DNA of 64,000 nt from Streptosporangium subroseum (GTDB lineage: Bacteria; Actinomycetota; Actinomycetes; Streptosporangiales; Streptosporangiaceae). The position numbers and the translations under genes were made by a program. The notes under the pieces were generated by a model that searched no databases, had not been told where the DNA came from, and was given only the letters and a program-made list of their open reading frames with translations. Where the stretch lies: the NCBI RefSeq assembly GCF_900188345.1, contig NZ_FZOD01000016.1:111621-175620 (forward strand). Reading direction: 5' to 3'. Below are positions 8,479-17,419 of this stretch, piece after piece. Numbering within the stretch: position 1 is the first letter of the stretch; every line of letters starts with the position of its first letter.

Positions 8479-9249
8479 TCAGCGACCGGTGAACGTGGCC
8501 TTGGACTTCTCCGCGAACGCCTTCATACCGATCTTGGCGTCGTCGGTGGCGAAAAGCCCCGAGAACTGCAGGCGCTCGATCTCAAGGCCGGTGTCGAGGT
8601 CGGCCTCGAGACCGTGGTCGACGGCCTGCTTGGCGGCGCGCAGAGCCAGGGCGGGGCCGCCGGCGAACTGGGCGGCGTAGGCGACGGCCTCGGTGTAGAC
8701 GTCGTCGTCGGGGACGACCCTGTCCACCAGGCCGATGCGCAGCGCCTCGTCGGCGGACACGTGGCGGCCGGTGAAGATGAGGTCCTTGGCCTTGGCCGGG
8801 CCGATCAGCCGGGGCAGCCGCTGACTGCCTCCCGCGCCGGGGATGATGCCGAGCAGGATCTCGGGCTGGCCGAGCTTCGCCGACTCACCCGCGATGCGAA
8901 CGTCGGCACACAGGGCGAGCTCGCAGCCGCCACCGAGGGCGTAGCCGGTCACGGCCGCGACGACCGGCTTCCCGATCTTCGCAACCGTGGTGAAGCAGTC
9001 CTGCAGCACCGCCGAGTGCACCACCATGTCGGCGTAGGACATGTCGGCCATCTCCTTGATGTCGGCACCCGCCGCGAAGACCCGCCCGCCGTAGACGACC
9101 ACGGCGTACACGCCGGGGTCGGCGTCCACCTGCCGGGCGCACTCGGCGATCTCCAGCTGGACCTGCCGGTTGAGCGCGTTCATCTTCGGTCGATCGAGCC
9201 TGATCGTCGCGATCCCGTCAGCCGTCTCCACCCGCACGAACTCGCCCAT
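8479..9249 (-). CDS. Enoyl-CoA hydratase/isomerase family protein
   Basis: A 256-residue crotonase-fold protein. It shows the oxyanion-hole segment FAAGADIKEM (about residue 62) and the second segment ALGGGCELALCADVRIA (about residues 100-116); the two catalytic Glu positions of enoyl-CoA hydratases are matched in GGCELA and GQPEILLGIIPGAGG. The start is ATG 9249 with GGAAGGA 7 nt upstream; a longer frame to 9330 has no ribosome site. It ends 74 bases before the coiled-coil gene's start, on the same strand. Expected role: hydration of 2-enoyl-CoA in fatty-acid or amino-acid breakdown; exact substrate unknown. Confidence 0.93.
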   Translation of the reverse strand: MGEFVRVETADGIATIRLDRPKMNALNRQVQLEIAECARQVDADPGVYAVVVYGGRVFAAGADIKEMADMSYADMVVHSAVLQDCFTTVAKIGKPVVAAVTGYALGGGCELALCADVRIAGESAKLGQPEILLGIIPGAGGSQRLPRLIGPAKAKDLIFTGRHVSADEALRIGLVDRVVPDDDVYTEAVAYAAQFAGGPALALRAAKQAVDHGLEADLDTGLEIERLQFSGLFATDDAKIGMKAFAEKSKATFTGR

Positions 9250-9333
9250 GAACGTCCTTCCGCCTTCCGCCGAGAACTCCGTTGCCGAACACCCCTGACA
9301 CCGGCGCGCCGAACCGCGGCGCACCGACACCGA

Positions 9334-9361
9334 TGTGCCGGCGCGCGATCACGCCGGCACA
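9334..9361 (-). terminator. Hairpin after the GT4 gene
   Basis: A perfect 10-bp GC stem (9334-9343 with 9352-9361) around an 8-nt loop, 41 bases past the glycosyltransferase stop. There is no U-run, as usual for this GC content. Confidence 0.7.
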
Positions 9362-9401
9362 CGGCCGCACAGGAATGCCGCCACCCAACATAGGGCGCGC
9401 T

Positions 9402-10514
9402 CTAGTTGATGGGCATGACCAGGTCCCCGGTTTCCTCGGCGTTTCCGGGGCGCGTGGTCAGACCGGCGATCACCTGACGGTAGATCCCCTCGTATCCGCG
9501 GGCCATCACCTCGGCGTCGAAGCAACGCTCGACATGGGCCCGGCAGTGCAGGGGGTCGAGCCTGCCGATCGCCTCGATGGCCGCGGGAAGCTCCGCGGGA
9601 TCGCTCCGGATGAAACCGGTGACCCCGTCCACGATCACCTCGGGCACGGCCCCCCTGGCGAGGGCGACCACGGGGGTGCCGCAGGCCATGGCCTCGATCA
9701 TGACCATGCCGAACGGCTCCTCCCAGAGGATGGGGAAGAGCAGGCAGCGGGCCCTCGCCAGCAGTTGGCGCTTGTGGTCGGCGTCGGCCTGGCCGACGTA
9801 CTCGGCGTCGGGACCGAGCCGGGGCTTGACGTGCTCCTCGAAGTATCGGTGCTCCACCGGTTCGGTGAGTTTGCCCGCGAGGACGATCCGCCGTCCGGCC
9901 GCGCGGGCGGCATCGATGGCCAGGTGCGCGCCCTTGTCCTCGTTGAACCTGCCGAGCCACAGGACCCAGTCCTCCTTGTGCCCCCTGTAGGGAAAGGACG
10001 AGACGTCGACGGCGTTGTGGACCACCCCCGCCCAGCTCAGGTCCGGGGCGATCCGCCGCTGGGCCTCGGAGATGCCGACGAGCGACACCGTCTCGTTGAG
10101 CACCCGGTAGTACTCGCCGAGTTCACCGTCCACCTCGCCGTGACAGGTGACCACGGTCGGCACGATCTGCCCGGGCGCGGTCAGCGGCCCAGCCAGCGAA
10201 TGGTCGTGGATGATGTCGGCGTCAAGCTTCAGGGTCATGCTGTACGCCTTGGCCGCGTGCAGAACCTCGGGCATCGACTCCCCGATCCGCTCGGAGGGCG
10301 TCTGGTCGTAGGTGGGCAGGAAACGTGCGGAGGTGCCGGAGTTGCCCGCCCCGATCAGGGTGACGTCGTGCCCGCGCCGGGCCAGCCCGGCGATCAGATC
10401 GGCCATCATCGCCTCGATGCCCCCGTAGCCCAGAGGGGGCACGTCGTACCAGGGCGGCGCGACCATCACGATGCGCATTCCCTCAGACCATGGGCGAACG
10501 TTTGAAGAAGTCAT
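9402..10514 (-). CDS. Glycosyltransferase family 4
   Basis: A 370-residue GT4 (GT-B fold) enzyme. The N-terminal acceptor domain contains the glycine-rich GYGGIEAMMADL. The donor domain has the retaining-GT signature EEPFGMVMIEAMACGTPV (about residues 270-290), where the EX7E Glu pair sits, and the GRFNEDKG segment. Start ATG 10514 has a GAGG site about 8 nt upstream; a longer frame overlaps the debranching-enzyme gene. It lies 95 bases downstream of that gene on the same strand and is probably co-transcribed. Donor sugar and acceptor are not visible. Linkage with a debranching enzyme suggests an alpha-glucan or related sugar role (inference). Confidence 0.9.
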   Translation of the reverse strand: MTSSNVRPWSEGMRIVMVAPPWYDVPPLGYGGIEAMMADLIAGLARRGHDVTLIGAGNSGTSARFLPTYDQTPSERIGESMPEVLHAAKAYSMTLKLDADIIHDHSLAGPLTAPGQIVPTVVTCHGEVDGELGEYYRVLNETVSLVGISEAQRRIAPDLSWAGVVHNAVDVSSFPYRGHKEDWVLWLGRFNEDKGAHLAIDAARAAGRRIVLAGKLTEPVEHRYFEEHVKPRLGPDAEYVGQADADHKRQLLARARCLLFPILWEEPFGMVMIEAMACGTPVVALARGAVPEVIVDGVTGFIRSDPAELPAAIEAIGRLDPLHCRAHVERCFDAEVMARGYEGIYRQVIAGLTTRPGNAEETGDLVMPIN

Positions 10515-10568
10515 GTCAACCTCGCCTCGAACATCTTCGGATGGGACAACCGAGGGGAGAGTGACCCT

Positions 10569-10620
10569 GTTCAGCGGATCCGTTCGGTGGATCTGTTCGG
10601 CGGACCTGGTCAGCAGACCT
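10569..10620. repeat. Four tandem 13-bp repeats
   Basis: Four imperfect 13-bp copies of the form GTTCGGYGGAYCT at 10569-10581, 10582-10594, 10595-10607 and 10608-10620. They lie between the debranching-enzyme stop (10610) and the GT4 gene, with the last copy entering the coding end. The period is not a multiple of three. Confidence 0.8.
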
Positions 10621-12730
10621 GCGACGGAGCGGGTGTCGTGGGGCCGCGTGGCTCGTTGATCAGCGCGATCCCCTCCGGCAGCCCGGCGACGGCGACACCC
10701 TCCTCGCCGACGTCGATCGTGACCCGGGAGCCCGCGAGCGGGAGCCCCGTGATGCGCAGGCTCTCCAGCTCGACGGGGTCGAGCCACACCCGGTCGTAGG
10801 GAATGCACGGCTCGAGGCGGAGAAGGGTGCGGACCAGCTGGATGGGGCTCGCGGCGGCCCAGGCCTGAGGAGAGGACGAGGTGGGATACGGCACCGGCCA
10901 GGCGAACTCGGCCCGGTCGAACCCGCAGAACAGCTCCGGCAGCCGCCAGCCGAAGACCTCGGCCGCGTCCAGCAGGCCGTACACGATCCGCTGTGCCTCC
11001 TTCGCGAAGCCGTACCGCATCAGGCCGGCGGCGATCAGGGCGTTGTCGTGTGGCCAGACCGAGCCGTTGTGGTAGCTCATCGGGTTGTAGGCGCCCATGT
11101 CGGAGGCGAGGGTGCGCACGCCGTACCCGGTGAACATCTCCGGCGAGAGCAGGCGCTCGGCGACGGAGGGCGCCTTGTCCTCGTCCACGATGCCGGTCCA
11201 CAGGCAGTGCCCCATGTTGGAGGCGAGGCTGTCGATGGGACGTCCGGCGCCGTCGAGACCGATGGCGTAGTAGCCCCGGTCGGGCAGCCAGAACCGCTCG
11301 TTGAACTCCTCCCGGATCCGCGTCGCGCGGGTGAACCACTCCTCCTCCAGCGCGCTGTCACCGACGTGGTGGGCGAAGTAGGCGCGTACGACGTAGGCGG
11401 CGTAGACGTAACCCTGGACCTCGGCCAGGGCGATGGGCGCGCGGGCGAGGGTGCCGTCGGCGAAGTTGATCGCGTCGAAGGAGTCCTTCCATCCCTGGTT
11501 GATCAGGCCCTGGTCGGAGTTGCGCTGGTAGGACAGGAACGGGTCGGCGGACCTGCGGATCCAGCCGAGGGCGGCGTCGGCGTACGGTAGGAGCTGCTCG
11601 ACCACCTCCTCGTGCACGCCCCACCGGCGCAGCTCACCCAGGAGCATCACGAACAGCGGGGTGGAGTCCACCGAGCCGTAGTAGGCGCGGCCACCCTCCG
11701 AGGAGTCGGCGCACTGCGGCCCGAAGCGGAGCTCGTGCAGGATCTTGCCCGGCTTCTCCTCGGTCAGCGGGTCGTCGACGGTGCCCTGCAACCTGGCCAG
11801 GCGGCGCAGGGTGCCGATCGCCAGAGACTGGTCCAGCGGCAGCGCCATCCACGAGGTGAGCAGCGAGTCGCGGCCGAACAGGGTCATGAACCACGGTGCG
11901 CCCGCGGCGATCGTCGGCGGCTCGTCGGGCACGCTCGGATCGAACATCCGCAGCGCCCCGAGATCCTCCCTGGACCGGTGCAGGACCTGGGAGAAGGCGC
12001 GGTTGGAGGTGGTGATGGTCGAGCTGAGACGGTCCCAGTCGGCACGGCGCCTGGCGGGCTCGGCGTATTCGAGCGGGTGGTGGGTGGAGAACCAGGCGGG
12101 CGACTCCTCCCCCTCCAGGATGGGGTTGACCTGCAGGCTGACGGTCCATTCGCCGCGCGCGGGGACGACGACCCGGAAGATGAGCTTGCCCGGCACCGCG
12201 AACGGCGCGGGTTCGGCCACGATCCTGGTGCCGCGGCGCCGGGTGGCGGAGACGATCAGCAGCCCCGACCTGTCGGTGGTCACCTCCACGTCGGCCACGT
12301 GCTGGACCCGGCCCGACTTCACCTCGAACAGACCGGCCACGTCGGAGGCGACCTGTATGTCGACCACGCATCCGGCCGGTTCGTCGGCCAGATTGCGCAG
12401 GGTCAGATCCTCGCGAAGGCCCCCGCCGACATAGCGGTCCCTGATCACGAGCAGGGTGCTCTCCACCCGTCCGGGACGGGGGCAGGCCCTGCCGAGGAAC
12501 GTCGCGTGGTACGGCTCGCCCGCGAGCACGCGGAGCGCCTCGATCGGGCAGTCGTCCACGCGCAGCTCCCAGCGCGACAGCAACCGGGTGTCGGCGTGGT
12601 AGACCCCCTGAGCTCCCCCTTGCACGATGTCGCCGTTGCGTGCGGACACACAGAACGAACCACCCTCCACGAGAGTGACCGTGGTGTCGCCCAGCGCACC
12701 GGGCTGGCCTTCGAATGTCCAGGCGTCCAA
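10610..12730 (-). CDS. Glycogen debranching enzyme (amylo-alpha-1,6-glucosidase family)
   Basis: A 706-residue protein of the GDE N-terminal/GH63-like family. The N-terminal beta domain (VSARNGDIVQGGAQGVYHAD, residues 28-47) and the (alpha/alpha)6 catalytic domain with PWFMTLFGRDSLLTSWMALP (about residue 280), NQGWKDS (about 405) and SYHNGSVWPHDNALIA (about 550) are all present. The start is TTG 12730 with GGAG 6 nt upstream. The family cleaves alpha-1,6 branches in glycogen-like glucans, although some actinobacterial members act on other glycosides. No signal peptide is seen, so it is cytosolic. Likely an operon with the GT4 gene that follows. Confidence 0.9.
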   Translation of the reverse strand: MDAWTFEGQPGALGDTTVTLVEGGSFCVSARNGDIVQGGAQGVYHADTRLLSRWELRVDDCPIEALRVLAGEPYHATFLGRACPRPGRVESTLLVIRDRYVGGGLREDLTLRNLADEPAGCVVDIQVASDVAGLFEVKSGRVQHVADVEVTTDRSGLLIVSATRRRGTRIVAEPAPFAVPGKLIFRVVVPARGEWTVSLQVNPILEGEESPAWFSTHHPLEYAEPARRRADWDRLSSTITTSNRAFSQVLHRSREDLGALRMFDPSVPDEPPTIAAGAPWFMTLFGRDSLLTSWMALPLDQSLAIGTLRRLARLQGTVDDPLTEEKPGKILHELRFGPQCADSSEGGRAYYGSVDSTPLFVMLLGELRRWGVHEEVVEQLLPYADAALGWIRRSADPFLSYQRNSDQGLINQGWKDSFDAINFADGTLARAPIALAEVQGYVYAAYVVRAYFAHHVGDSALEEEWFTRATRIREEFNERFWLPDRGYYAIGLDGAGRPIDSLASNMGHCLWTGIVDEDKAPSVAERLLSPEMFTGYGVRTLASDMGAYNPMSYHNGSVWPHDNALIAAGLMRYGFAKEAQRIVYGLLDAAEVFGWRLPELFCGFDRAEFAWPVPYPTSSSPQAWAAASPIQLVRTLLRLEPCIPYDRVWLDPVELESLRITGLPLAGSRVTIDVGEEGVAVAGLPEGIALINEPRGPTTPAPSQVC

Positions 12731-13084
12731 TGTCTTCTCCGGAATTCGTGAGCTTCCTCGCCCCCTCTATCTGCCCCAAATCGGATAGATATGAACAAAA
12801 ACGGCACTTCCCCTGCAACCTCCACTCTCATCATGACCTGCGGAAACGTCGTCCTCCGACAGGCGCACCGTCCCCACGACCCCCAGGCGAACTCCCGGCG
12901 AAGGCCCCGCCACCCGCGCACCGCCCGGCCCTTCGCGTCCTGCGCGCGGCGCACGGAGGTCCCGATGGGAAAACCCTTGCCCTCACCGGTTGGAGCACCA
13001 GCCGACGGGAACCTGGCATTACCAACGCTTGACCCGATAGTAGTCATTCACCTACCCAGAGTGACCATCGGGAAAGAGGCCGTA
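12731..13084. other. Divergent promoter region, debranching enzyme / amino-acid oxidase
   Basis: 354 bases between divergent genes. TTGACC at 13029-13034 followed after 18 bases by TACCCA is a possible promoter for the oxidase. The stretch 12780-12840 is relatively AT-rich and may hold the debranching-enzyme promoter. The open frames that cross it (12791 rightward, 13047 leftward) lack ribosome sites and conserved sequence, so I do not call genes here. Confidence 0.5.
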
Positions 13085-14932
13085 GTGACAGGTATCAACC
13101 GGCGCGGGTTCGCCAAACTGGCCGGACTGGGCGCCGTGGGGTCGGTCGTGGGCTCGATCACGGGCGAGGCCGCCGCGACCACCGTGCGGGCGCCGCACAG
13201 GGGAGAGCGCTGGAACACCTGTATGGACGTGGCACGGGATCTGCTGCTGGTCGGCGAGGACGGGTCGGACCTCAAGCTCGAATACCTCCGGACGCTGATC
13301 GACAGAGGCCTGCCCAGAACCCGCGCCCCCAAGAAGGTGCTGATCGTGGGCGCCGGGATCTCCGGGCTGGTGACCGCCACGCTGCTGAAGGAGGCCGGGC
13401 ACCACGTCACCGTCATCGAGGCCAACGGCAACCGGATCGGCGGCCGGATCAAGACCTTCCGGACGGGATTCGCCGACCGGCGGCAGTACGCCGAGGCGGG
13501 GGCGATGCGCATCCCCGACTTCCACCCGCTCACGCTGGCGCTGATCGACAAGCTCGGGATCTCCCGCCGGCTGTTCTACAACGTGGACGTACGGCCCGGC
13601 GCCGAGGCCGCGGGCCCGACGCCGCCCGTCGTCTACACCTCCCACGACGGGAAGGTCTGGCGTTCCGGCCCCTCCCGGGGGGAGTTCAGGGCTCCGGAGA
13701 AGACGAACAACACCTGGATCCGGGTCAACGGCATCGCCCAGCGACGCGACGAGTACGCCAGAGACCCGCGCAAGATCAACGCCTCGTTCGGGCTGAAGGA
13801 CGCCCGGACCGCGGGAAAGATCCTGGACGACGCGCTGGACCCCGTCCGCGACCACATCTCCGTCGTGCGCGGCTCGGGACGGGTCGACAAGCCGCTGCCC
13901 GCGCTGATCGAGGGCTGGGCCCGGGTGATGTACGAGTTCGACGGCTACTCCATGAACCGCTTCCTCACCGAGCACGCCAAACTGAGCGCCGCCGCGGTCG
14001 ACGCCATCGGCACCATAGAGAACCTGACCTCCCGGCTCCCGCTGTCGTTCATGCACACCTTCCTCACCCGGAGCCTGGTCAACGCGTCCGCGACCTACTG
14101 GGAGATGGCCGGAGGCAGCCGCGAGCTGCCCTATCGGCTGGCACCGGGTCTGCGCGACAACCTCCGGATGGACCGCCGGGCCGTACGGATCGAGCACACG
14201 GCCCGGGGGGTGCGGGTCGAGACGGTCACCGAGAGGGGCAGCACCGAGTCGGACTCCACGCCGCAGGGCCGGGCCGAGACCTTCGAGGCGGATCTCGCGA
14301 TCATCACGATTCCGTTCTCCGCGCTGCGCCACGTGGAGATCGCCCCGGCCCTCTCCTACCAGAAGCGGCGCGCGGTGATCGAGCTTCACTACGACTCGGC
14401 GACCAAGGTGCTGCTGGAGTTCAGCAGGCGATGGTGGGAGTTCACCGAGCAGGACTGGAAGCGCGAGCTCGGCTCCCGCTACCGCCCCGGATCCCTCAGC
14501 CACGTGGCGGGCGGCGGCTCGGTGACCGACAACGCCAACCGGTTCATCTACTTCCCCTCGCACCCGGTGCCGGGCAGCGACGGCGGCGTCGTGCTGGCCA
14601 GCTACGCCTGGGCCGACGACGCCACCCGCTGGGACTCGATGGACGACGCCGAGCGCTACGGTTACGCGCTGCGAGGGCTGCAGGAGGTGCACGGGGACCG
14701 CATCGTGGAGTTCTACACCGGCCGCGGCCAGACCCAGAGCTGGCTGCGCAACCGCTACGCCTTCGGCGAGGCCGCGGTCTTCACCCCGGGCCAGATGACC
14801 GAGATCCACCCGGCCATCGCGGTTCCCGAGGGCCGGCTGCACTTCGCCGGCGAGCACACCTCACTGAAGCACTCCTGGATCGAGGGCGCCCTGGAATCCG
14901 CGGTCCGGACGGCCCTGGAGGTCAACGGCTGA
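13085..14932 (+). CDS. Tat-exported L-amino-acid oxidase (flavin monoamine oxidase family)
   Basis: A 615-residue FAD oxidase. A Tat signal starts at the first residues (INRRGFAKLAGLGAVGS). The FAD motif KKVLIVGAGISGLVTATLL lies near residue 80 and is followed by EANGNRIGGRIKTF. The C-terminal FAD motif is LHFAGEHTSLKHSWIEGALE. Size and motif layout resemble Streptomyces L-glutamate oxidase-type L-amino-acid oxidases that give keto acid, ammonia and H2O2; substrate specificity is not assigned. Start GTG 13085 has AAAGAGG 6 nt upstream; GTG 13061 is an in-frame alternative. A hairpin at 15000-15035 probably ends the transcript. Confidence 0.92.
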   Translation: MTGINRRGFAKLAGLGAVGSVVGSITGEAAATTVRAPHRGERWNTCMDVARDLLLVGEDGSDLKLEYLRTLIDRGLPRTRAPKKVLIVGAGISGLVTATLLKEAGHHVTVIEANGNRIGGRIKTFRTGFADRRQYAEAGAMRIPDFHPLTLALIDKLGISRRLFYNVDVRPGAEAAGPTPPVVYTSHDGKVWRSGPSRGEFRAPEKTNNTWIRVNGIAQRRDEYARDPRKINASFGLKDARTAGKILDDALDPVRDHISVVRGSGRVDKPLPALIEGWARVMYEFDGYSMNRFLTEHAKLSAAAVDAIGTIENLTSRLPLSFMHTFLTRSLVNASATYWEMAGGSRELPYRLAPGLRDNLRMDRRAVRIEHTARGVRVETVTERGSTESDSTPQGRAETFEADLAIITIPFSALRHVEIAPALSYQKRRAVIELHYDSATKVLLEFSRRWWEFTEQDWKRELGSRYRPGSLSHVAGGGSVTDNANRFIYFPSHPVPGSDGGVVLASYAWADDATRWDSMDDAERYGYALRGLQEVHGDRIVEFYTGRGQTQSWLRNRYAFGEAAVFTPGQMTEIHPAIAVPEGRLHFAGEHTSLKHSWIEGALESAVRTALEVNG

Positions 14933-14999
14933 GCTCCCCACGGTCGCCCCGGGTCCGGACGACTCCCAGAGACCAACGTCCGCGCCGCCGCGCTCCGAT

Positions 15000-15035
15000 A
15001 TCTCGCCGATCATGAACGATGCCGATCGGTGAGAT
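15000..15035 (+). terminator. Hairpin after L-amino-acid oxidase
   Basis: 12-bp arms (15000-15011 and 15024-15035) pair with one G-U wobble around a 12-nt loop, 68 bases after the oxidase stop. There is no U-run, so this is tentative. Confidence 0.5.
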
Positions 15036-15302
15036 GCCGGCGCGCGGCGCGCAAGGAGGGCCAAGCCCTCGACGAGGCGTCCGGCGGAGTGGTCACGGGA
15101 GGCACGCCGGGTGGTGACGGGCCCATACGGCCCGACACCCGCTGATGACAAAATCCGCGTTCCTCTCGGTGGTGTGTCGCGCCGCCAATCCGCATCGCGA
15201 AGAAATTCTTCTTTGACGATCGTCAATGTGAAGAAACTTATTGACAGTGCGATCTTTACTTCGCAGTCTGGCTGCACCGGATCCCCCAGTCCAGGAGCCC
15301 CC
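15036..15302 (+). promoter_or_regulatory. Upstream region of amidase gene with clustered inverted repeats
   Basis: No gene. Between 15199 and 15250 three inverted repeats follow one another: GAAGAA-A-TTCTTC (15199-15211), the perfect 14-bp TTGACGATCGTCAA (15213-15226), and GTCAAT...ATTGAC spanning 15223-15245. TTGACA at 15241-15246 could be a -35 box; the -10 is weak. The patch is AT-rich against its surroundings. It looks like a promoter with one or more operators for the secreted amidase. Confidence 0.55.
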
Positions 15303-17369
15303 ATGCGACGATCGACTCCCCTTCGATCGGCGGTCGCGGCCGTAGTGGCCGCCGGCGGCCTCGCCCTGATACAGCCCGCCTCCGCCGGCACGCTGACCGG
15401 CCCTCTCCCGGTCTCCGCCCCGGTCAGACCCTTCTCGGCCTCCGCCCCGGTCAGACCCTTCTCGGCCTCCGCTCCGGCCGGACCCCTCTCGGCCGGAGCG
15501 CCGCCCCGGACGGCGCTCGCCGGCCAGGCCGCCCCCGGCGACCGGCAGGCGGCCTTCGCCGAGGCGGCCAAGGCCTACGGCGTGCCCGAGAACGTCCTGC
15601 TCGGCGTCTCCTACCTGGAGTCCCGCTGGGACGCCAACGCCGGCCTGCCGAGCACCTCCGGGGGCTTCGGCCCGATGCACCTGACCGACGCCGCCGCCCT
15701 GCTGCGGACCCCGCAGCACCACACCGGCCCCGGCGAGGACCCCCGCGGCGACGACGCCCGAGCGGCCAGGCACCCCGTGGAGACGGCCGTCCCGGCGGAG
15801 ATCCCCGCCTCGCTGCGCACGCTGGAGCGCGCGGCGGAGCTGACCGGCGAGAGCGAGGAGAGGCTCCGCGGGGACGACGCGGTCAACATCCGCGGGGGCG
15901 CAGCGCTGCTGGCCGACTACCAGAAACAGCTGGGCGCCCCGCTCGGCGGCGAACCCGCCGCGTGGTACGGAGCCGTGGCGCGATACTCCGGGGCGTCCGA
16001 CGAGAGCGCGGCCAAGGCGTTCGCGGACGAGGTCTACGCCACGATCCGCTCCGGCGCCGACAGGGTCACCGGCGACGGCCAGCGTGTACGGCTGCGTGCC
16101 GCGGGGGACCTGCGGCCGCTGGAGAGCCGGCTGCACCGCCTGGGCCTCAGGAAGCACGGCGGGAGCGGCGTCGAGTGCCCGCCCACGGTCTCCTGCGAGT
16201 GGATTCCCGCTCCCTACGAGGAGTTCGGCGCCGGCGACTACGGCAACCACGACCTGTCCGACCGGCCGTCGACCCAGAAGATCGACTACATCGTCATCCA
16301 CGACACCGAGACGCTGTACGACCCGACGCTCAAGCTGGTGCAGGATCCCACCTATGTGAGCTGGCACTACACGCTGCGCTCCCAGGACGGGCACATCGCC
16401 CAGCACGTGAAGACCAAGGACGTCGCCTGGCACGCCGGCAACTGGTACGTCAACGCCAAGTCCATCGGCCTGGAACACGAGGGCTTCCTCGCCCAGGGCG
16501 GCGCCTGGTACACCGAGGCGATGTACCGCACCTCGGCCAAGCTGGTGCGCTACCTGACCCAGCGGTACGGCATCCCGCTGGACCGCGCGCACATCCTCGG
16601 CCACGACAACGTGCCGGGCACCCTGCCGAGCACCGTCTCCGGCATGCACGAGGACCCGGGCCCCTACTGGGACTGGGCGCACTACTTCGAGTTGCTCGGC
16701 AGGCCGCTGCACTCCTCCGGCGCCCGCAACGCGGGGTCGGTGATGATCCTGCCGGACTACGCCACCCACCAGCCGTACTACTACGGCTGCGACGGCGCCA
16801 GCCCGTCGGCCGCCTGCCCGCCGCACGGGTCCTCCTCGGTGTGGCTGCGCACCGAGCCGCGCGAGGACGCCCCGCTGGTCAAGGACATCGGCAAGCACCC
16901 GACCGGCGACTCGCTCTACAGCGTCTACGACCACAGCGCCCGTGCCACCACCGGCCAGCGCTACGCGGTGGCCGACCGGCGGGGCGACTGGACGGCGATC
17001 TGGTACCTGGGCCAGAGAGCCTGGTTCCACAACCCCGCGAGGCATCCCACGGCGGTCCCCTCCCCCGGCCTGGTGGTCACGCCCCGGCCGGGGCTCACGA
17101 GCATCCCGGTGTACGGCAGGGCGTATCCGGAGCCCGAGGCCTACCCGGCGAACGTGCCGGTGCAGGCGATCACCCCGCTGCAGTACACGCTCTCGGCGGG
17201 CGAGCGCTACACCCTCGGCCTGGCCGCCCAGGGTGAGTACTACCGAGCTGTGACCTTCGACACGTCGCAGCATCAGATGGTCCGGGGCGGGCTGCGGTAC
17301 TACCAGATCCAGTTCGGCCACCGGGTGATGTTCGTCAGGGCCGACGACGTGAAGGTGTCGTTCTCCTGA
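15303..17369 (+). CDS. Secreted transglycosylase-like/N-acetylmuramoyl-L-alanine amidase fusion
   Basis: A 688-residue exported cell-wall hydrolase. A Sec signal peptide runs to about residue 28 (LALIQPASA). A Pro/Ser/Ala repeat follows (residues 38-64). Residues 75-260 resemble a soluble lytic transglycosylase fold: GVPENVLLGVSYLESRWD has the catalytic-type Glu, followed by GGFGPMHL. Residues about 320-460 are an Amidase_2/PGRP domain: IDYIVIHDTE and ILGHDNVPG carry the zinc His, with SWHYTL and AWHAGNW. The remainder has SH3-like segments (VWLRTEP, DWTAIWYLGQRAWF). ATG 15303 is chosen because the signal peptide starts there. It converges on glgP across a shared terminator. Confidence 0.88.
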   Translation: MRRSTPLRSAVAAVVAAGGLALIQPASAGTLTGPLPVSAPVRPFSASAPVRPFSASAPAGPLSAGAPPRTALAGQAAPGDRQAAFAEAAKAYGVPENVLLGVSYLESRWDANAGLPSTSGGFGPMHLTDAAALLRTPQHHTGPGEDPRGDDARAARHPVETAVPAEIPASLRTLERAAELTGESEERLRGDDAVNIRGGAALLADYQKQLGAPLGGEPAAWYGAVARYSGASDESAAKAFADEVYATIRSGADRVTGDGQRVRLRAAGDLRPLESRLHRLGLRKHGGSGVECPPTVSCEWIPAPYEEFGAGDYGNHDLSDRPSTQKIDYIVIHDTETLYDPTLKLVQDPTYVSWHYTLRSQDGHIAQHVKTKDVAWHAGNWYVNAKSIGLEHEGFLAQGGAWYTEAMYRTSAKLVRYLTQRYGIPLDRAHILGHDNVPGTLPSTVSGMHEDPGPYWDWAHYFELLGRPLHSSGARNAGSVMILPDYATHQPYYYGCDGASPSAACPPHGSSSVWLRTEPREDAPLVKDIGKHPTGDSLYSVYDHSARATTGQRYAVADRRGDWTAIWYLGQRAWFHNPARHPTAVPSPGLVVTPRPGLTSIPVYGRAYPEPEAYPANVPVQAITPLQYTLSAGERYTLGLAAQGEYYRAVTFDTSQHQMVRGGLRYYQIQFGHRVMFVRADDVKVSFS
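15414..15494 (+). repeat. 27-bp in-frame tandem repeat, three copies
   Basis: Two perfect 27-bp copies (15414-15440 and 15441-15467) and a degenerate third (15468-15494). They code for the nine-residue SAPVRPFSA unit in the linker between signal peptide and transglycosylase domain. Confidence 0.85.
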
Positions 17370-17376
17370 GATTCAC

Positions 17377-17414
17377 GGGGTCTCCCGGAGGTCCGCGGCC
17401 CTCCGGGAGACCCC
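17377..17414. terminator. Bidirectional terminator, amidase / glgP
   Basis: A perfect 15-bp stem (17377-17391 with 17400-17414) and 8-nt loop, centred between the convergent amidase stop (17369) and glgP stop (17420). Confidence 0.85.
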
Positions 17415-17419
17415 CGGGA

